Shown: one piece after another, positions 23,801 to 32,675 of the stretch | Numbering within the stretch: the stretch's first letter is position 1 | Layout of the letters: every line of letters begins with the position of its first letter | NCBI RefSeq assembly: GCF_037392515.1 | Contig: NC_090281.1 | Location: 55,530,753 to 55,594,752, forward strand | From: Haliotis asinina | Taxonomy: Eukaryota > Mollusca > Gastropoda > Lepetellida > Haliotidae | Reading direction: 5' to 3' | DNA: 64,000 bases | Made by a program: the position numbers and the translations under genes | Notes under the pieces: generated by a model | Told to the model about the DNA's origin: nothing | Database searches by the model: none | The model's input: the letters and a program-made list of their open reading frames with translations, nothing else

Positions 23801-25512
23801 CGGGAAAATATTTGATGGCAGATGTTATATGGGAATAACGAATGCAACTAATCGATATTCAGAGCAGCAGTTGCACTTTAACAAACTCTGTAAGTAGGTT
23901 ATATACGGTCGGATCAATATTGACAGACATGTTGCATGTAACAATTTGCGGAATGATAAAAATCCATCCATGCATCCTTATCAAGACGTCCCGGTCCCAG
24001 TATAGTCACCGTTGCTATATTTGTTATTTTCAGTTGCTTATTAACAGTTTACTCTTAAATATGATCCTATATTAGTTTCAAATAAAATATTAAGGTCGGG
24101 TTGTGGTACTGTCCTTTGACGACAGGATTTTACACCGTTTGTCATATATTCGATATTGATTTTTTTTGATAATTTTCTTTTGTCACTATATTGCTAAAAT
24201 ATTGCCGATGTGACGATACATTTTCACTCACCCACTGAACGATCACAGGAAGTACCTTAGGTATATTGCTAGTGGTTTTGTTTTTTCTGATAAATCTATT
24301 CCTTACAATTGTCCCGTCGTATGCGGTAATTTGGGCAGCGAATTACAGGGGGGATATAATTCCAGCACCAACACATACAACGTCTCACACAATAATTCTA
24401 GAGACTATCTAGCCTTGCTCCAAGCCTGTATTGAAGACTAAGCACAAGAAACTATAGTAATTCTATTCTTTAAAGAAGCAAGTCTAGATAATTCTGCAAT
24501 AAGAAGGACGTCAGTCAGTCAGAGGTAAATGTATATTTGTCAGAACGTATCACATAAGCCAATAATTATTACATTAGAGACTTTTGTAAGTCTAAGGGCG
24601 ATAGACAATGCAAAGTTTTGAACAACACACAGAATTTCACAGAGGTATTCTACAGACATAACAGTCAGCGAAATTAAACAGTAAAAGAGACTTGAACTCG
24701 TTCCAGCCCAACAAATAATCGAAAGGTGTTATACATTTAACAACTATATAGTGTATTTGACATCATGATGATGATAATGATGTTGATGATCCACAGGTGG
24801 CCCAACCACAGACTATGGTGGTTCAACCAGCAGTGCGTCCACCAGACTACCTCATCCTGTCCATAGTGTCGTGCTTCTTCTGCTGGCCAATGGCTATATG
24901 TGCCCTGATGTACTCCAATAACGTAAGTATGACCATTGAAACTTGAAAACGGGTGAAAATGAAGTGTGCACCACACCCAATGACCCTCCCCTCGCCCCCT
25001 TCTCAAAAGTGTTAAAAGGCTGTATCCGCCCCTGAACACAGCAGCAGCATCTTAAATGGAGCTTAAGCATATTATTATTATTGTTGTTGTTGATGTGGTT
25101 GTTGTTGTTATTATTTTTGTGTGTTTTAATGGATTAACATGTTTTCATTTAGGGTGGTGGGGTAGCCTACTGGTTAAGGCGTTCGTCACGCCGAAGACCC
25201 GGGTTCGATTCCCCACATGGGTACAATGTGTCAAGCCCATTTCTGGTGACCCTCTCCGTGATATTGCTGGAATATTGCCAAAAGCGGCATAAAGTTTAAT
25301 TCACTCACTCACTCATTCACTCACTCATATATTATTTTCAGTCCCGGAACTCGGCCCACTCCGGTGACCTTGTATCAGCCGAATCCCAAGGTCGGACAGC
25401 CAGGAATATCGCCATTGCTGCTATAGTGATCGGCATCATCATCGTAGTAGTGGCAATCGTTGTCCGGGTCGTACTGGTGTCGTCGTACACGACCACGTAC
25501 TATTACGGATAA
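11858..25512 (+). CDS. CD225/dispanin-family two-pass membrane protein (gene 1)
   Basis: Coding exons: 11858-11867, 22019-22218, 24797-24922 and 25342-25512 (10+200+126+171 = 507 nt, 168 aa plus stop). Each junction is GT-AG, with intron phases 1, 0, 0. The protein begins [17 protein letters not shown]. It continues with five to six PGYGQPQ heptads (21-nt tandem repeats at about 22047-22190), then a CD225 domain. TM1 is [19 protein letters not shown], with a CFFC pair likely to be palmitoylated. The loop follows the family pattern SGD...A...S.GRTAR. TM2 lies around [20 protein letters not shown], and the tail is short. Relatives include IFITM, PRRT and SynDIG-type proteins, which act in membrane fusion and trafficking; the exact role here is unknown. 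Exons 2-4 are secure. The 10-nt first exon (ATG AGC TCT G, donor GTAAGTGAG) is inferred from phase, Kozak context and the identical architecture of gene 2. Confidence 0.9.
12510..12625 (+). repeat. 27-bp tandem repeat in intron 1 of gene 1
   Basis: Four copies of tattcactggcattatcacagtgtcta; the second carries a 4-bp insertion. Confidence 0.9.
13618..13772 (-). mobile_element. SINE-A copy (tRNA-derived)
   Basis: Read on the minus strand: a tRNA-like head with a B box (ggttcgattcc), the body with gtgagtcccatttctggtg, and a tail with gcggcgtaaaactaaactca. It lies inside intron 1 of CD225 gene 1. Confidence 0.85.
14373..14642 (-). other. Unassigned protein-like open frame in intron 1 of gene 1
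   Basis: The frame is open for 89 codons on the minus strand and ends TAA. It contains acidic, protein-like stretches such as [20 protein letters not shown] and [20 protein letters not shown]. Composition and residue mix look more like a real protein than the neighbouring chance frames do. I recognise no family, and no confident splice sites delimit it. It could be an exon of a nested gene, a retroposed fragment, part of a transposon gene, or chance. Confidence 0.25.
15077..15630 (+). repeat. SINE-B fragment with a 79-bp tandem array grown from its interior
   Basis: A diverged SINE-B starts near 15077 (gtcgtaagaggcgactaact, then the tcgatg...ttgatc...ggttgtctggtccagactc region). From about 15168 its central 79 bp repeats in tandem. 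Junctions at 15217, 15296, 15375, 15454 and 15533 are spaced exactly 79 bp, giving about 5.8 units that look identical through most of the array. The SINE 3' part (taaataatcgag...actcactc) is missing. Confidence 0.93.
15631..16627. other. Intron 1 sequence without recognised genes
   Basis: Contains a short CA/CTCA-rich tract at 16299-16345. Otherwise no recognised feature. Confidence 0.45.
16628..16695 (+). mobile_element. tRNA-like SINE head, different from SINE-A
   Basis: ccggtgcagtggacggagcg resembles an A box and ggttgatggttcaatctcag a B box, about 30 bp apart. No cloverleaf can be drawn confidently and no SINE-A body follows, so I read it as a diverged tRNA-derived element rather than a tRNA gene. 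Confidence 0.4.
17001..17223 (+). mobile_element. SINE-B copy
   Basis: Contains acccatgcttgtcataaaag, cgctgacctggttgacact, ctggtccaggctcgattatt and a tail with tggaatattgctgagtaaaa. It ends in a decayed cactcac tail. Confidence 0.85.
17225..17335 (+). repeat. 40-bp tandem repeat
   Basis: About 2.7 copies of a 40-bp unit beginning aaagggaaacgcggttcagt. The array starts immediately after the tail of the SINE-B copy at 17001-17223. Confidence 0.9.
17336..18721. other. Intron 1 sequence without recognised genes
   Basis: Short overlapping frames on both strands at 17465-18046 show no domains. The 8-bp target site of the following element ends here (18714-18721). Confidence 0.45.
18722..19393. 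mobile_element. 672-bp non-autonomous DNA transposon with 72-bp terminal inverted repeats
   Basis: The left end (18722-18793, cacaggggcttgtatcgctt...) and the reverse complement of the right end (19322-19393) match over 72 bp with no mismatch that I can find. The element is flanked by a perfect 8-bp direct repeat, GATAAACC, at 18714-18721 and 19394-19401. There is no significant open frame inside. An 8-bp target duplication and CA..TG ends fit hAT- or P-superfamily elements; I cannot decide which. Perfect inverted repeats imply a recent insertion. It sits in intron 1 of CD225 gene 1. Confidence 0.93.
19508..19700 (-). mobile_element. SINE-B copy, diverged
   Basis: Shows cgccgcattcagcaatgttc, ggcggtctg, ccagtgattgacatcatgaa, gcgaacctgaccactcgacc and cgacaagcatg, in the usual SINE-B order. 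Confidence 0.8.
20294..20397. repeat. Short palindromic element, second copy of the 10442-10539 family
   Basis: Starts ggcccactcgaagcaatctt and ends ggtcgctttgtgcaagtggg. The two ends are mirror images. Its middle (gagaatggcacttacaatca) matches the middle of the copy at 10442-10539. Confidence 0.8.
20398..22018. other. End of intron 1 of gene 1, no other gene seen
   Basis: No recognised repeat. A minus-strand frame at 21095-20871 has no known domain. The intron ends with the acceptor tatcatttcag at 22018. Confidence 0.45.
22219..24796. other. Intron 2 of gene 1
   Basis: AT-rich, without a recognised gene or SINE. Its last 30 bp are an ATG/ATGA-rich stretch (gatgatgataatgatgttga) followed by the acceptor ccacag at 24791-24796, an unusually purine-rich 3' splice region. 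Confidence 0.5.
25152..25327 (+). mobile_element. SINE-A copy next to the exon 4 acceptor of gene 1
   Basis: Nearly full length. Head: ggtggtggggtagcctactg. B box: gggttcgattcccc. Body: gtgtcaagcccatttctggt. Tail: gatattgctggaatattgcc, then (actc)n up to about 25327. The exon 4 splice acceptor AG is at 25340-25341, so the SINE tail ends only about 14 bp upstream of it. Confidence 0.93.
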
Positions 25513-26760
25513 CACCGTACGGAAGTCGGACAGCGGACCTCGAGGTTATTCTAAATCGACTGTAAATAAGAAAACGATTTATCGTTAGTGTAACTCAGCT
25601 CGTCTGTAGTTGATCGAAAAGTGTAGAATCCCTACCACCCTCTAAAAGACTTTCGTTCGTGCCATCCCTCAGAAGTGTTGTAATCATTGTGCAGGGGAGG
25701 TAACTTCACAATACCATAAAAAGTTGTCTGCCCCTTGTCAAAGTGTCTGTCAAGAGGTATCGAAAAAATCGGTTCTTATTGTATCTCGTTTTCGCACACC
25801 GACACGACTTCATTTCGCCGTGTTCTTCCAGATGTTTCCTTGTCTACCGTATAAATGATGACAAAACAGGTCATTATATGTCCACTCCAATCAGTTCCTC
25901 CAACTGATTGTTGTTCTGTTTGTGTTACAATTTCATTTTTTCACATCTGACGTTCACACAAATTATAGAATTTCATTCGAACTGTTTTGAACGATTTGGT
26001 TATTTCTACTTAAGCATGGATAGAGGCAGCTGGCTGAAATATAATCAGTCACGATACTGTTCTCCTTACAACTTGGCAGCATTCGATATCTTGCATTAAG
26101 ACTTAAACTGGTTTGAAGATTAGTCTGCGGGAAGTGCGTCGGAACCTCGTGCCTTGTGGATCAAAGCGATGCATATGTTAAACAGAGCAGCTCCTGTGTG
26201 TCTTACAGTCATGTTTATTTGTAAAATATGACCGAAAATATGCATAATAGGTATTACTCCCCGTTTCTTTTGTCGTTTCTTTTATAAATAAGCATGACTA
26301 TGTTGCAGTTTGTATTCGTACTTACAATACCCTTTTACATAAACTATATTATTTGAAATAATATACCATTATTACAGAGTAATAGAGTATTAAATGAGGT
26401 GAAAGCATGTAAATATATGTTTTTGTTTGCAGCTGTAGTCATCTTTTATATGTGAGCAAAGCTCATTTTTTTAAGAAAATATGAATAACTGTCCTTTGAT
26501 GAATAATGAGCGTGATTAATTCATATTCAAGCTCGACTAGCATATTTTATGAAAACGGTCTTTTACTTCTCCTCTAGATTTTTCTTTGTTTATCGTTTTC
26601 ATACATTTATTGTTAAAATTAATTAAACTGTTTTGTATAAACGATGATGTGTTGTGTTTATTTCTTATTCTTGTATTATGTAAGAGACGTTTTAGGTATA
26701 CCTCTACTGGTCTAGTAATACGACTGTGAATTCCGGTTCTCACAGTTTCCTGGTTACACG
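25513..26760. other. 3' UTR and downstream flank of gene 1
   Basis: No second gene. No AATAAA was found close to the stop. ATTAAA occurs at about 26389 and 26622, so the 3' end is not fixed. Confidence 0.4.
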
Positions 26761-26902
26761 AGGGGCGGTAGGGCAGCCTGATGGTCAAAGCATCGGTTTG
26801 ATGACCCGGGTTCGACTCCCCACAAAGGTACAATGCGTGAAGCCCATTTCTGATGTCCCCTGTCGTGATATTGCTGGAATGTTACATAAAGCAGCGCAAA
26901 AA
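26761..26902 (+). mobile_element. SINE-A copy
   Basis: Head aggggcggtagggcagcctg, B box gggttcgactcccc, body gtgaagcccatttctgatgt, then gatattgctggaatgttaca. The (actc)n tail is lost. Confidence 0.9.
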
Positions 26903-27218
26903 CATGCCCGTTCACCTGTGGTATATTAAAACTCTGGAAACCTGTTTGGACATTCCGGACACCTCATACACCAGACATATCTTTTATTCCACATGCAATG
27001 TAAAAAACAAATACATATCTTACTCCAGTGGTAGACAATACTTTCCAAACCTCACACCATGTAAAACACACATTCCTCACTCAACAGACTCCAAGTCTAT
27101 TTTCTCCGCAAACATCACATTTTTTTTTTTTGAAAAAAAAAAAGATATTTAGTATTTTTCTTACTCCTCATATGCACGACTCTTTGCAAACCTTGACCTC
27201 TTAAAACTGTACATTTTG

Positions 27219-27281
27219 CCCATTTCTGCTGTCCCCTGCCGTGACATTGCTGAAATATTTCTTAATGTGGACCCACTCACG
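27219..27281 (+). mobile_element. SINE-A body fragment without head
   Basis: catttctgctgtcccctgcc, gtgacattgctgaaatattt and a remnant cactcac tail. The tRNA-like head is missing. Confidence 0.65.
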
Positions 27282-28996
27282 TTATACAATACTGCTTGAC
27301 ACGTATTTGATGAGCCTGCGCAGTGAACGCGTTTGTGAATGGCAGGGAATGTAGACGAACACACTTGTTTGCCACGGGTACATGGGGTAGATCGGGATTA
27401 CGCACGTGTGCAATGCACGCTGAACTCAATGCCACTTCAGTTTAACACATGTCTAGTAGTATGATCAAACAATCAAAACACGATTCACACGAGGAAATTG
27501 AACTTTTCAATATTTAGACGACAATCTGCTTCCCTATTGTTTCATATGGAATCTTCTGAAGGTTTTACGCAATAAAATCACATTTACTCAATAATTACAA
27601 ATACGGGAATACAAAAAAATCATAAAAATCACCTAAAACCCAATAGCTCTATAATACTTTGCGTACTTTACTCAGTTGACTAAATTGGCTTGCGTATGAT
27701 AATTTGTTGTGGCGCCCAAACTCAATAACAACGTGAGCAAATGTTAAGTGATCATCATATATACACATACTATTATGGCCGTTGTCACTCTCCACAGTTT
27801 ACTGTAGTAGTCACGTGACTTCCATGCTGAGTGTTTGAAAATGGTTTCCAACTGTTTGGCCAGAGTTGCTTAAAACCTAAGCCCATTGACAAGCATTTGT
27901 GCTCAGTATGTACTTAATTGTGCTAATTACCCAATAAGGATAAGAAACTGTGTAAAAGTACTCAATTCTTTAAACTAGTGGGAGTACACAAAATGCTAGT
28001 TACTCCTTAAAACATGCAATTACTCATACATAAACAGACATGGGAGTAAATACCCACTTGCTGAAAAATTTATCTGGAGCCCTATCTAATACTTGTCAGT
28101 CAGTAGTACTACATAAAACTGAATCACTATACTGTTCAACAGCACTTGACCATGTACATACGTGTGTTGTATTGTATCGTAGGTGCTGGAACCACACGAC
28201 CTATGACCTTTTTGTCAGTGTCTGAGCTGGCTAGGCTGCTGACTTTGAGGTCTGGATTCGAATCCCGGATGGGACTCAACCCGACAAAAGTACTAGAATC
28301 TGAACTTTACTGGGAAACTGTAATCCCAAATACAACATTTGTTACATTGGATTATTTTCTCTCGCTATGTTAGACACCTCGGTCATAAAACAGAGTCTTA
28401 ACCCTTTAATAGTGTATTAAGAAATGAAACGTAAGAAAGACGACCGTTTAGACCCTTTGGTGCCAGGTGTTCGAGAAGCACGTGCACAAGTGTCGGCAAA
28501 GTTTTTGATTCATTAACCTGGGCTGTGCTGTCTCTATGTTTTCTCGCACACCTGGCTGTCCCTTTCCCTGCACCTCCCCTTCGTAGCAAACAGTGAACTG
28601 TGCCAATATTTTCATGGTAGTTCGTTAAACAACTCTTTTTCCAGATTTAGGACAAAAATTCTGCAAAAATCTCACAGAGTTGGTATGATGTTTGAATTAT
28701 GATCAGCGTTTGTTTGAATAGTTTATGTTTATTAGTTTTCGAGTTAGATTGCAATTCATCGGTCCGCTTTTGAGCCCAACGGATTTTATCCCTCAGCGCT
28801 CTTGTGAAATTTCTGTTGTCCATTGTACTGCTACCTGTACCTACGGCCTTCCCATTGTACTGTCGGTATCTACAAACGACCTTGACCTTACTGAATATGT
28901 CAAAGCCTCGTTTTGATCTATGAACGTCAACGATTAGAAAGCAGTTGTCAACCGTACGAGTAAACAAAAGATTCTGTAACTGTCCTGATTGACATT
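27282..28996. other. Between the two CD225 genes; no gene recognised
   Basis: Includes a tRNA-like stretch at 28215-28275 (see separate entry). Several frames of 60-106 codons show no domain and no plausible splice sites. Confidence 0.45.
28215..28275 (+). mobile_element. tRNA-like promoter fragment of an unknown SINE
   Basis: gctggctaggctgctgactt resembles an A box plus anticodon arm, and ggattcgaatcccg is a good B box. The acceptor stem does not pair, so it is not called a tRNA gene. No SINE-A or SINE-B body follows. Confidence 0.4.
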
Positions 28997-31900
28997 ATGA
29001 GTGTAGGTAGGTTGTATTCAATTCATTCTTAAGCAGAAATAAGGAAGAAATAGTATTTTGTGTAGTAGTGGACGTTTATAGCGTCGTTCGTCCATGTTCA
29101 CTTGATAAAGTCAAGTTTAGATGTGCAATAGATCATTTATAAACATCTATATATCGGACTTACTTATCTCAGTGTTTTTTGTTGTTGTTGTTGTTGTTGT
29201 TGTTTTCATTTTTTCCCACTTGGCCTCACAAAATAAAAATGGTTTAGAAATGAACTATGAAATACCAATGTCCATTAACGGGAATTCGGGCGCATTTTTG
29301 ACAGTGTGTCTCCTAATTTCGTGACATTCCGAACCGTGAGGGCGTATCTAAATCGGGTCCTCCAAACTTCATCCTGCATTTTATTTCACATCAAAGACGA
29401 AAGTCACAGTCTGTCTAGATTTTATAGCCTAGCTGATGCTTATGAACATAGATTAAGAAATTTACTCAGGGACAATCAGTTTTACAATTGTTTGTCGAAA
29501 TATGGTCATTACAGAAAACTAATCCATGTAACCAGAATTATACAAAGGAAAGGAATCACTTGAACATGATTACTGGCCAATGTTAAATTATTCACCTGTG
29601 TATCAAAACTGACCTGTGTTACATTAGTCACTTTCTGACCTTTGTTAACTTACTCTATTGTATATCATAACTGCGTTAAATTACTATTGCTATGTGACTG
29701 AGACCTGCCATCCTTATTTAATATATTAACCAGTATCCATCATACGAAAGGCGTTGGAAATTAATTAAAAACCAGTTTCCATTGATAAATCAGAATTAGT
29801 GAAGTTAATAAAATTAACATACACCCTATATATCAATGAGACTAAAAAAGTTGAAACATCTATAGATCTATATTTTGTAACAGTTGCATTTATGAGGTGA
29901 ATAGAGATATTGGAGATTGGGTTTGTGTTTGGGACCTTGTCGACCTTATTTTATTTTTAATCAGAAGACTAGTGCAGTTTAATATATTCAGGCAGTTTGC
30001 GTTCATATGGATTGCCAGTATAGTAGTGTGACAAAGCAGAATAACTGGCCTTAATATATTTGATGTGTGCACAGGGAAGAAGTAATATTTCAACATCTCG
30101 ATTCTGAAATGAACACATTTACAGAAAAAGACAGTTCCTAAATTATATTCATAAAATATAATAGGGACCTTTTCTTTGTTCCGAGAATCTGGGGATTTGA
30201 CTCATGTTCTAGACTTGCAGTGGTTATGCCTGTTTCAGGATCTGTGTGGCAGACTAAGTTTTGACATACAGTGTTGTTGTTGGTTTATCTATTTATTTTT
30301 TCCATTTGACATATTAAGTTATCAATATTTGATCATGTGCATTTGCTAAGCGGCTATTACATTTTAATATATTTCCCTATTTGCAATTTTTCCACAAAGT
30401 CAGATGTCAGCTTGATGTCTACTGGTCTTCAACCTTTCAAGATTTTCTATTTTGCAAATGTAAAAAAGAAATATAATTCAGCCATTCTGTTTATCTTTCG
30501 GCGATAATGTTGACTGAAAACCTGGTGTAGAATTTGCAGAATGTGCCTCAAAGCACTTGTACATTTATATCAGACATCATATTGCACTGTGCATTTATAT
30601 TTGAACTTAATTGGTTAACATTTATCATACCGAACGCTGTGAACCTTCAGTAAATGAAGCCTTTCAATGACATGTAGAAGTGTGACACATAAAGGTGGGT
30701 TATTTGTGGATTTCAGACATAAATGGAAACACACCTGAAAAAGGAGCAAGAATATATTTGAAACGTCGTTTTTGGTACCCATGAATTTCGTTCGTCAGTT
30801 AATGAAATGGTCAAGGGGAGATAAGTCTTCCTATATGCGGCAAAGCTTACAATCTAATACACTATTCATGGCATTTTTATTGGAGGTCCCCCACCTTCAT
30901 ATGGACAGGCCACGGCTGGCTTCGCCCCACCCATGCAAGGATACGCCCCACCCATGCAAGGATACGCCCCACCCATACAAGGATATGCCCCACCTGTGTC
31001 AGGTTACGCCCCACCTCTGTCAGGTTACGCCCCACCACCACCACAAAGTGGAATGCAAGCCTCTACCAACAACAAAGTGACGGTGAGTAAGTCAACGATA
31101 GGCCGTTGTGAAGGACAGTTGTCTAATCTGAATAAAACATATGAGCAGACTGGCGCCTTCAATTTAGCAAATTGTGATCAGTGAAACCTTGAAACTGTAA
31201 ATAGGGAAGGGACGATAATCTATAGCAGTAATTATCCAAGACAGGTAATTGTGAAAGTGTGTTTAATGATTAAACGACGACATTCCTATAATTACAATGT
31301 CATGATTGTTCTGGAATTTCAAAACCCGGACCACGTGGAACGCATTTTAACAGGTCGTAACAGTTCAGCCCCCAAGAAGAGAACCGCTATCCCAACCGCC
31401 CCCTGACCACATGAAGCTAGCCTACATCTCCTGCCTCTTCTGCCCCCTGGTGGCTCTTGCTGCCATCAGTGCTGCGCGTCATGTAAGTGTGAGCATTATT
31501 GTGTTGACAGTGCTGTCAGAGAGTATCTGGCTGGATATTGTGTTGACAGTGCTGTCAGAGAGTAACTGGGTGGACATTGTGTTGACAGAGCTGCCTGTGA
31601 ATAAGGATGGATATCAGTATGGTGACAGAGCAGTCAGAGAGTATCAGGGTGGAAATTGTTTTGTTAACAGAACTGTTGGATAATAAGGGTGGATATCATT
31701 ATGTTGACAGAGCTATCCGAGAATATTAGGGTCGGAATTATTGTGTCGACAGAGCTGTATGACAACATCAGGGTTGACATTATTGTGTTGACAGAGCTGT
31801 ATGACGACATCAGGGTTGACATTAGTGTGTTGACAGATCCTTCGAAGATCATCAAGTTGGGCATTATGATACTGACGACGGTCGGATAGTATCCAAATGT

Positions 31901-32153
31901 GTATCACACTTAACAGACTTGATGATCATAATTTGAATGAATAAATGAACCTTGTTAATACTGGCTAATTTATAATTAATGGAGTAATGGATCTTGATTT
32001 CAGTCTCGGGATTCTTATAGAGCTGGTGACCATGAGAAAGCCATCCAGTTTGGACGAACTGCACGAGTGAATGCAATCTCTGCTATATGTGCCGGCATAT
32101 TTAGTGCTATTATCTTAATGGCGGTGTACAGGGAAAATATATACATGTTTTGA
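28997..32153 (+). CDS. CD225/dispanin-family two-pass membrane protein (gene 2, paralogue of gene 1)
   Basis: Coding exons: 28997-29006, 30886-31082, 31354-31482 and 32004-32153 (10+197+129+150 = 486 nt, 161 aa plus stop). Intron phases are 1, 0, 0, as in gene 1. The protein starts MSVGGPPPSYGQATAGFAPP. It continues with about six GYAPPMQ/GYAPPVS-type heptads (21-nt repeats at about 30921-31045), then the CD225 domain. TM1 is MKLAYISCLFCPLVALAAIS, with a C..C pair. The loop SYRAGDHEKAIQFGRTAR carries the family GD...A...GRTAR pattern. TM2 is around ISAICAGIFSAIILMAVY, and the tail is ENIYMF. Membrane location is secure by family; function is unassigned. The first exon (ATG AGT GTA G, donor GTAGGT) is inferred and matches gene 1 in length and phase. 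The exon 2 acceptor (ttttattggag) is weak. Exons 3 and 4 are secure. Gene 2 is about 3.5 kb downstream of gene 1 in the same orientation, so tandem duplication is likely. Confidence 0.88.
31490..31885 (+). repeat. 39-42-bp degenerate minisatellite starting at the intron 3 donor of gene 2
   Basis: Nine to ten units, each with a core attgtgttgacagagctgt followed by agagtat..gggtggac. The first unit starts within about 10 bp of the donor gtaagtgtg at 31483. Most units are 39 or 42 bp, multiples of three, so the exon 3 frame stays open into the array as far as 31683. Confidence 0.88.
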
Positions 32154-32158
32154 ATAAA
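32153..32158 (+). promoter_or_regulatory. Poly(A) signal overlapping the stop codon of gene 2
   Basis: AATAAA begins at the last base of the TGA stop (32151-32153). If it is used, the 3' UTR would be only about 15-30 nt. Confidence 0.55.
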
Positions 32159-32585
32159 GTACAGGAATAGTCATAGTTTGTTCGTTTGATTAGTTCTCAC
32201 TCGCTCGCTCGCTCACTCACTCACTCACCCGAAATAATGACACAACGCAAATCTCCATTCAAAGCGTTCCAACTTTACCTTCTTCAGGGAGAGATTACAG
32301 GAATATCTGAGCCTCATATTACAACGAATTACGCACACATTTTGGTGACAGATAGTCCTGTACATGCCCCCTTTCTGAAAGCTTCCTATACTCTTCCCGT
32401 TCTGAATCACGTGATGCTACAGGTAGCATCCTCTGAGGCCAGTGCCAGGATGAAGGGCTACGGTGAATGTAGCTTGGGTTGTATACTTCCCATGGTGATG
32501 CATATGCAGTTAATATGCACATTGGTCCGTCACTACCATACATAGAACTGAGACTTCATCTTATGTAACATTTATCTTTTATTTT

Positions 32586-32675
32586 GTTACACGCCGCATT
32601 TAGCAATATTCCAGCAATATGGCGACGGTATGCAAGTACTTGAGCCTGAACCAGGATTGGTGAAAGCTGATTGTA
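32586..32675 (-). mobile_element. SINE-B fragment
   Basis: Only the tail-proximal part is left: acgccgcatttagcaatatt, ccagcaatatggcgacggt and a decayed continuation. Confidence 0.65.

Noticed and set aside
25152-25240. tRNA gene with intact A and B boxes
   Set aside because: It is the head of SINE-A, followed by the common SINE body and (ACTC)n tail, and occurs in several copies. The same holds for 26761, 50560, 61699-61865 and 63408-63562.
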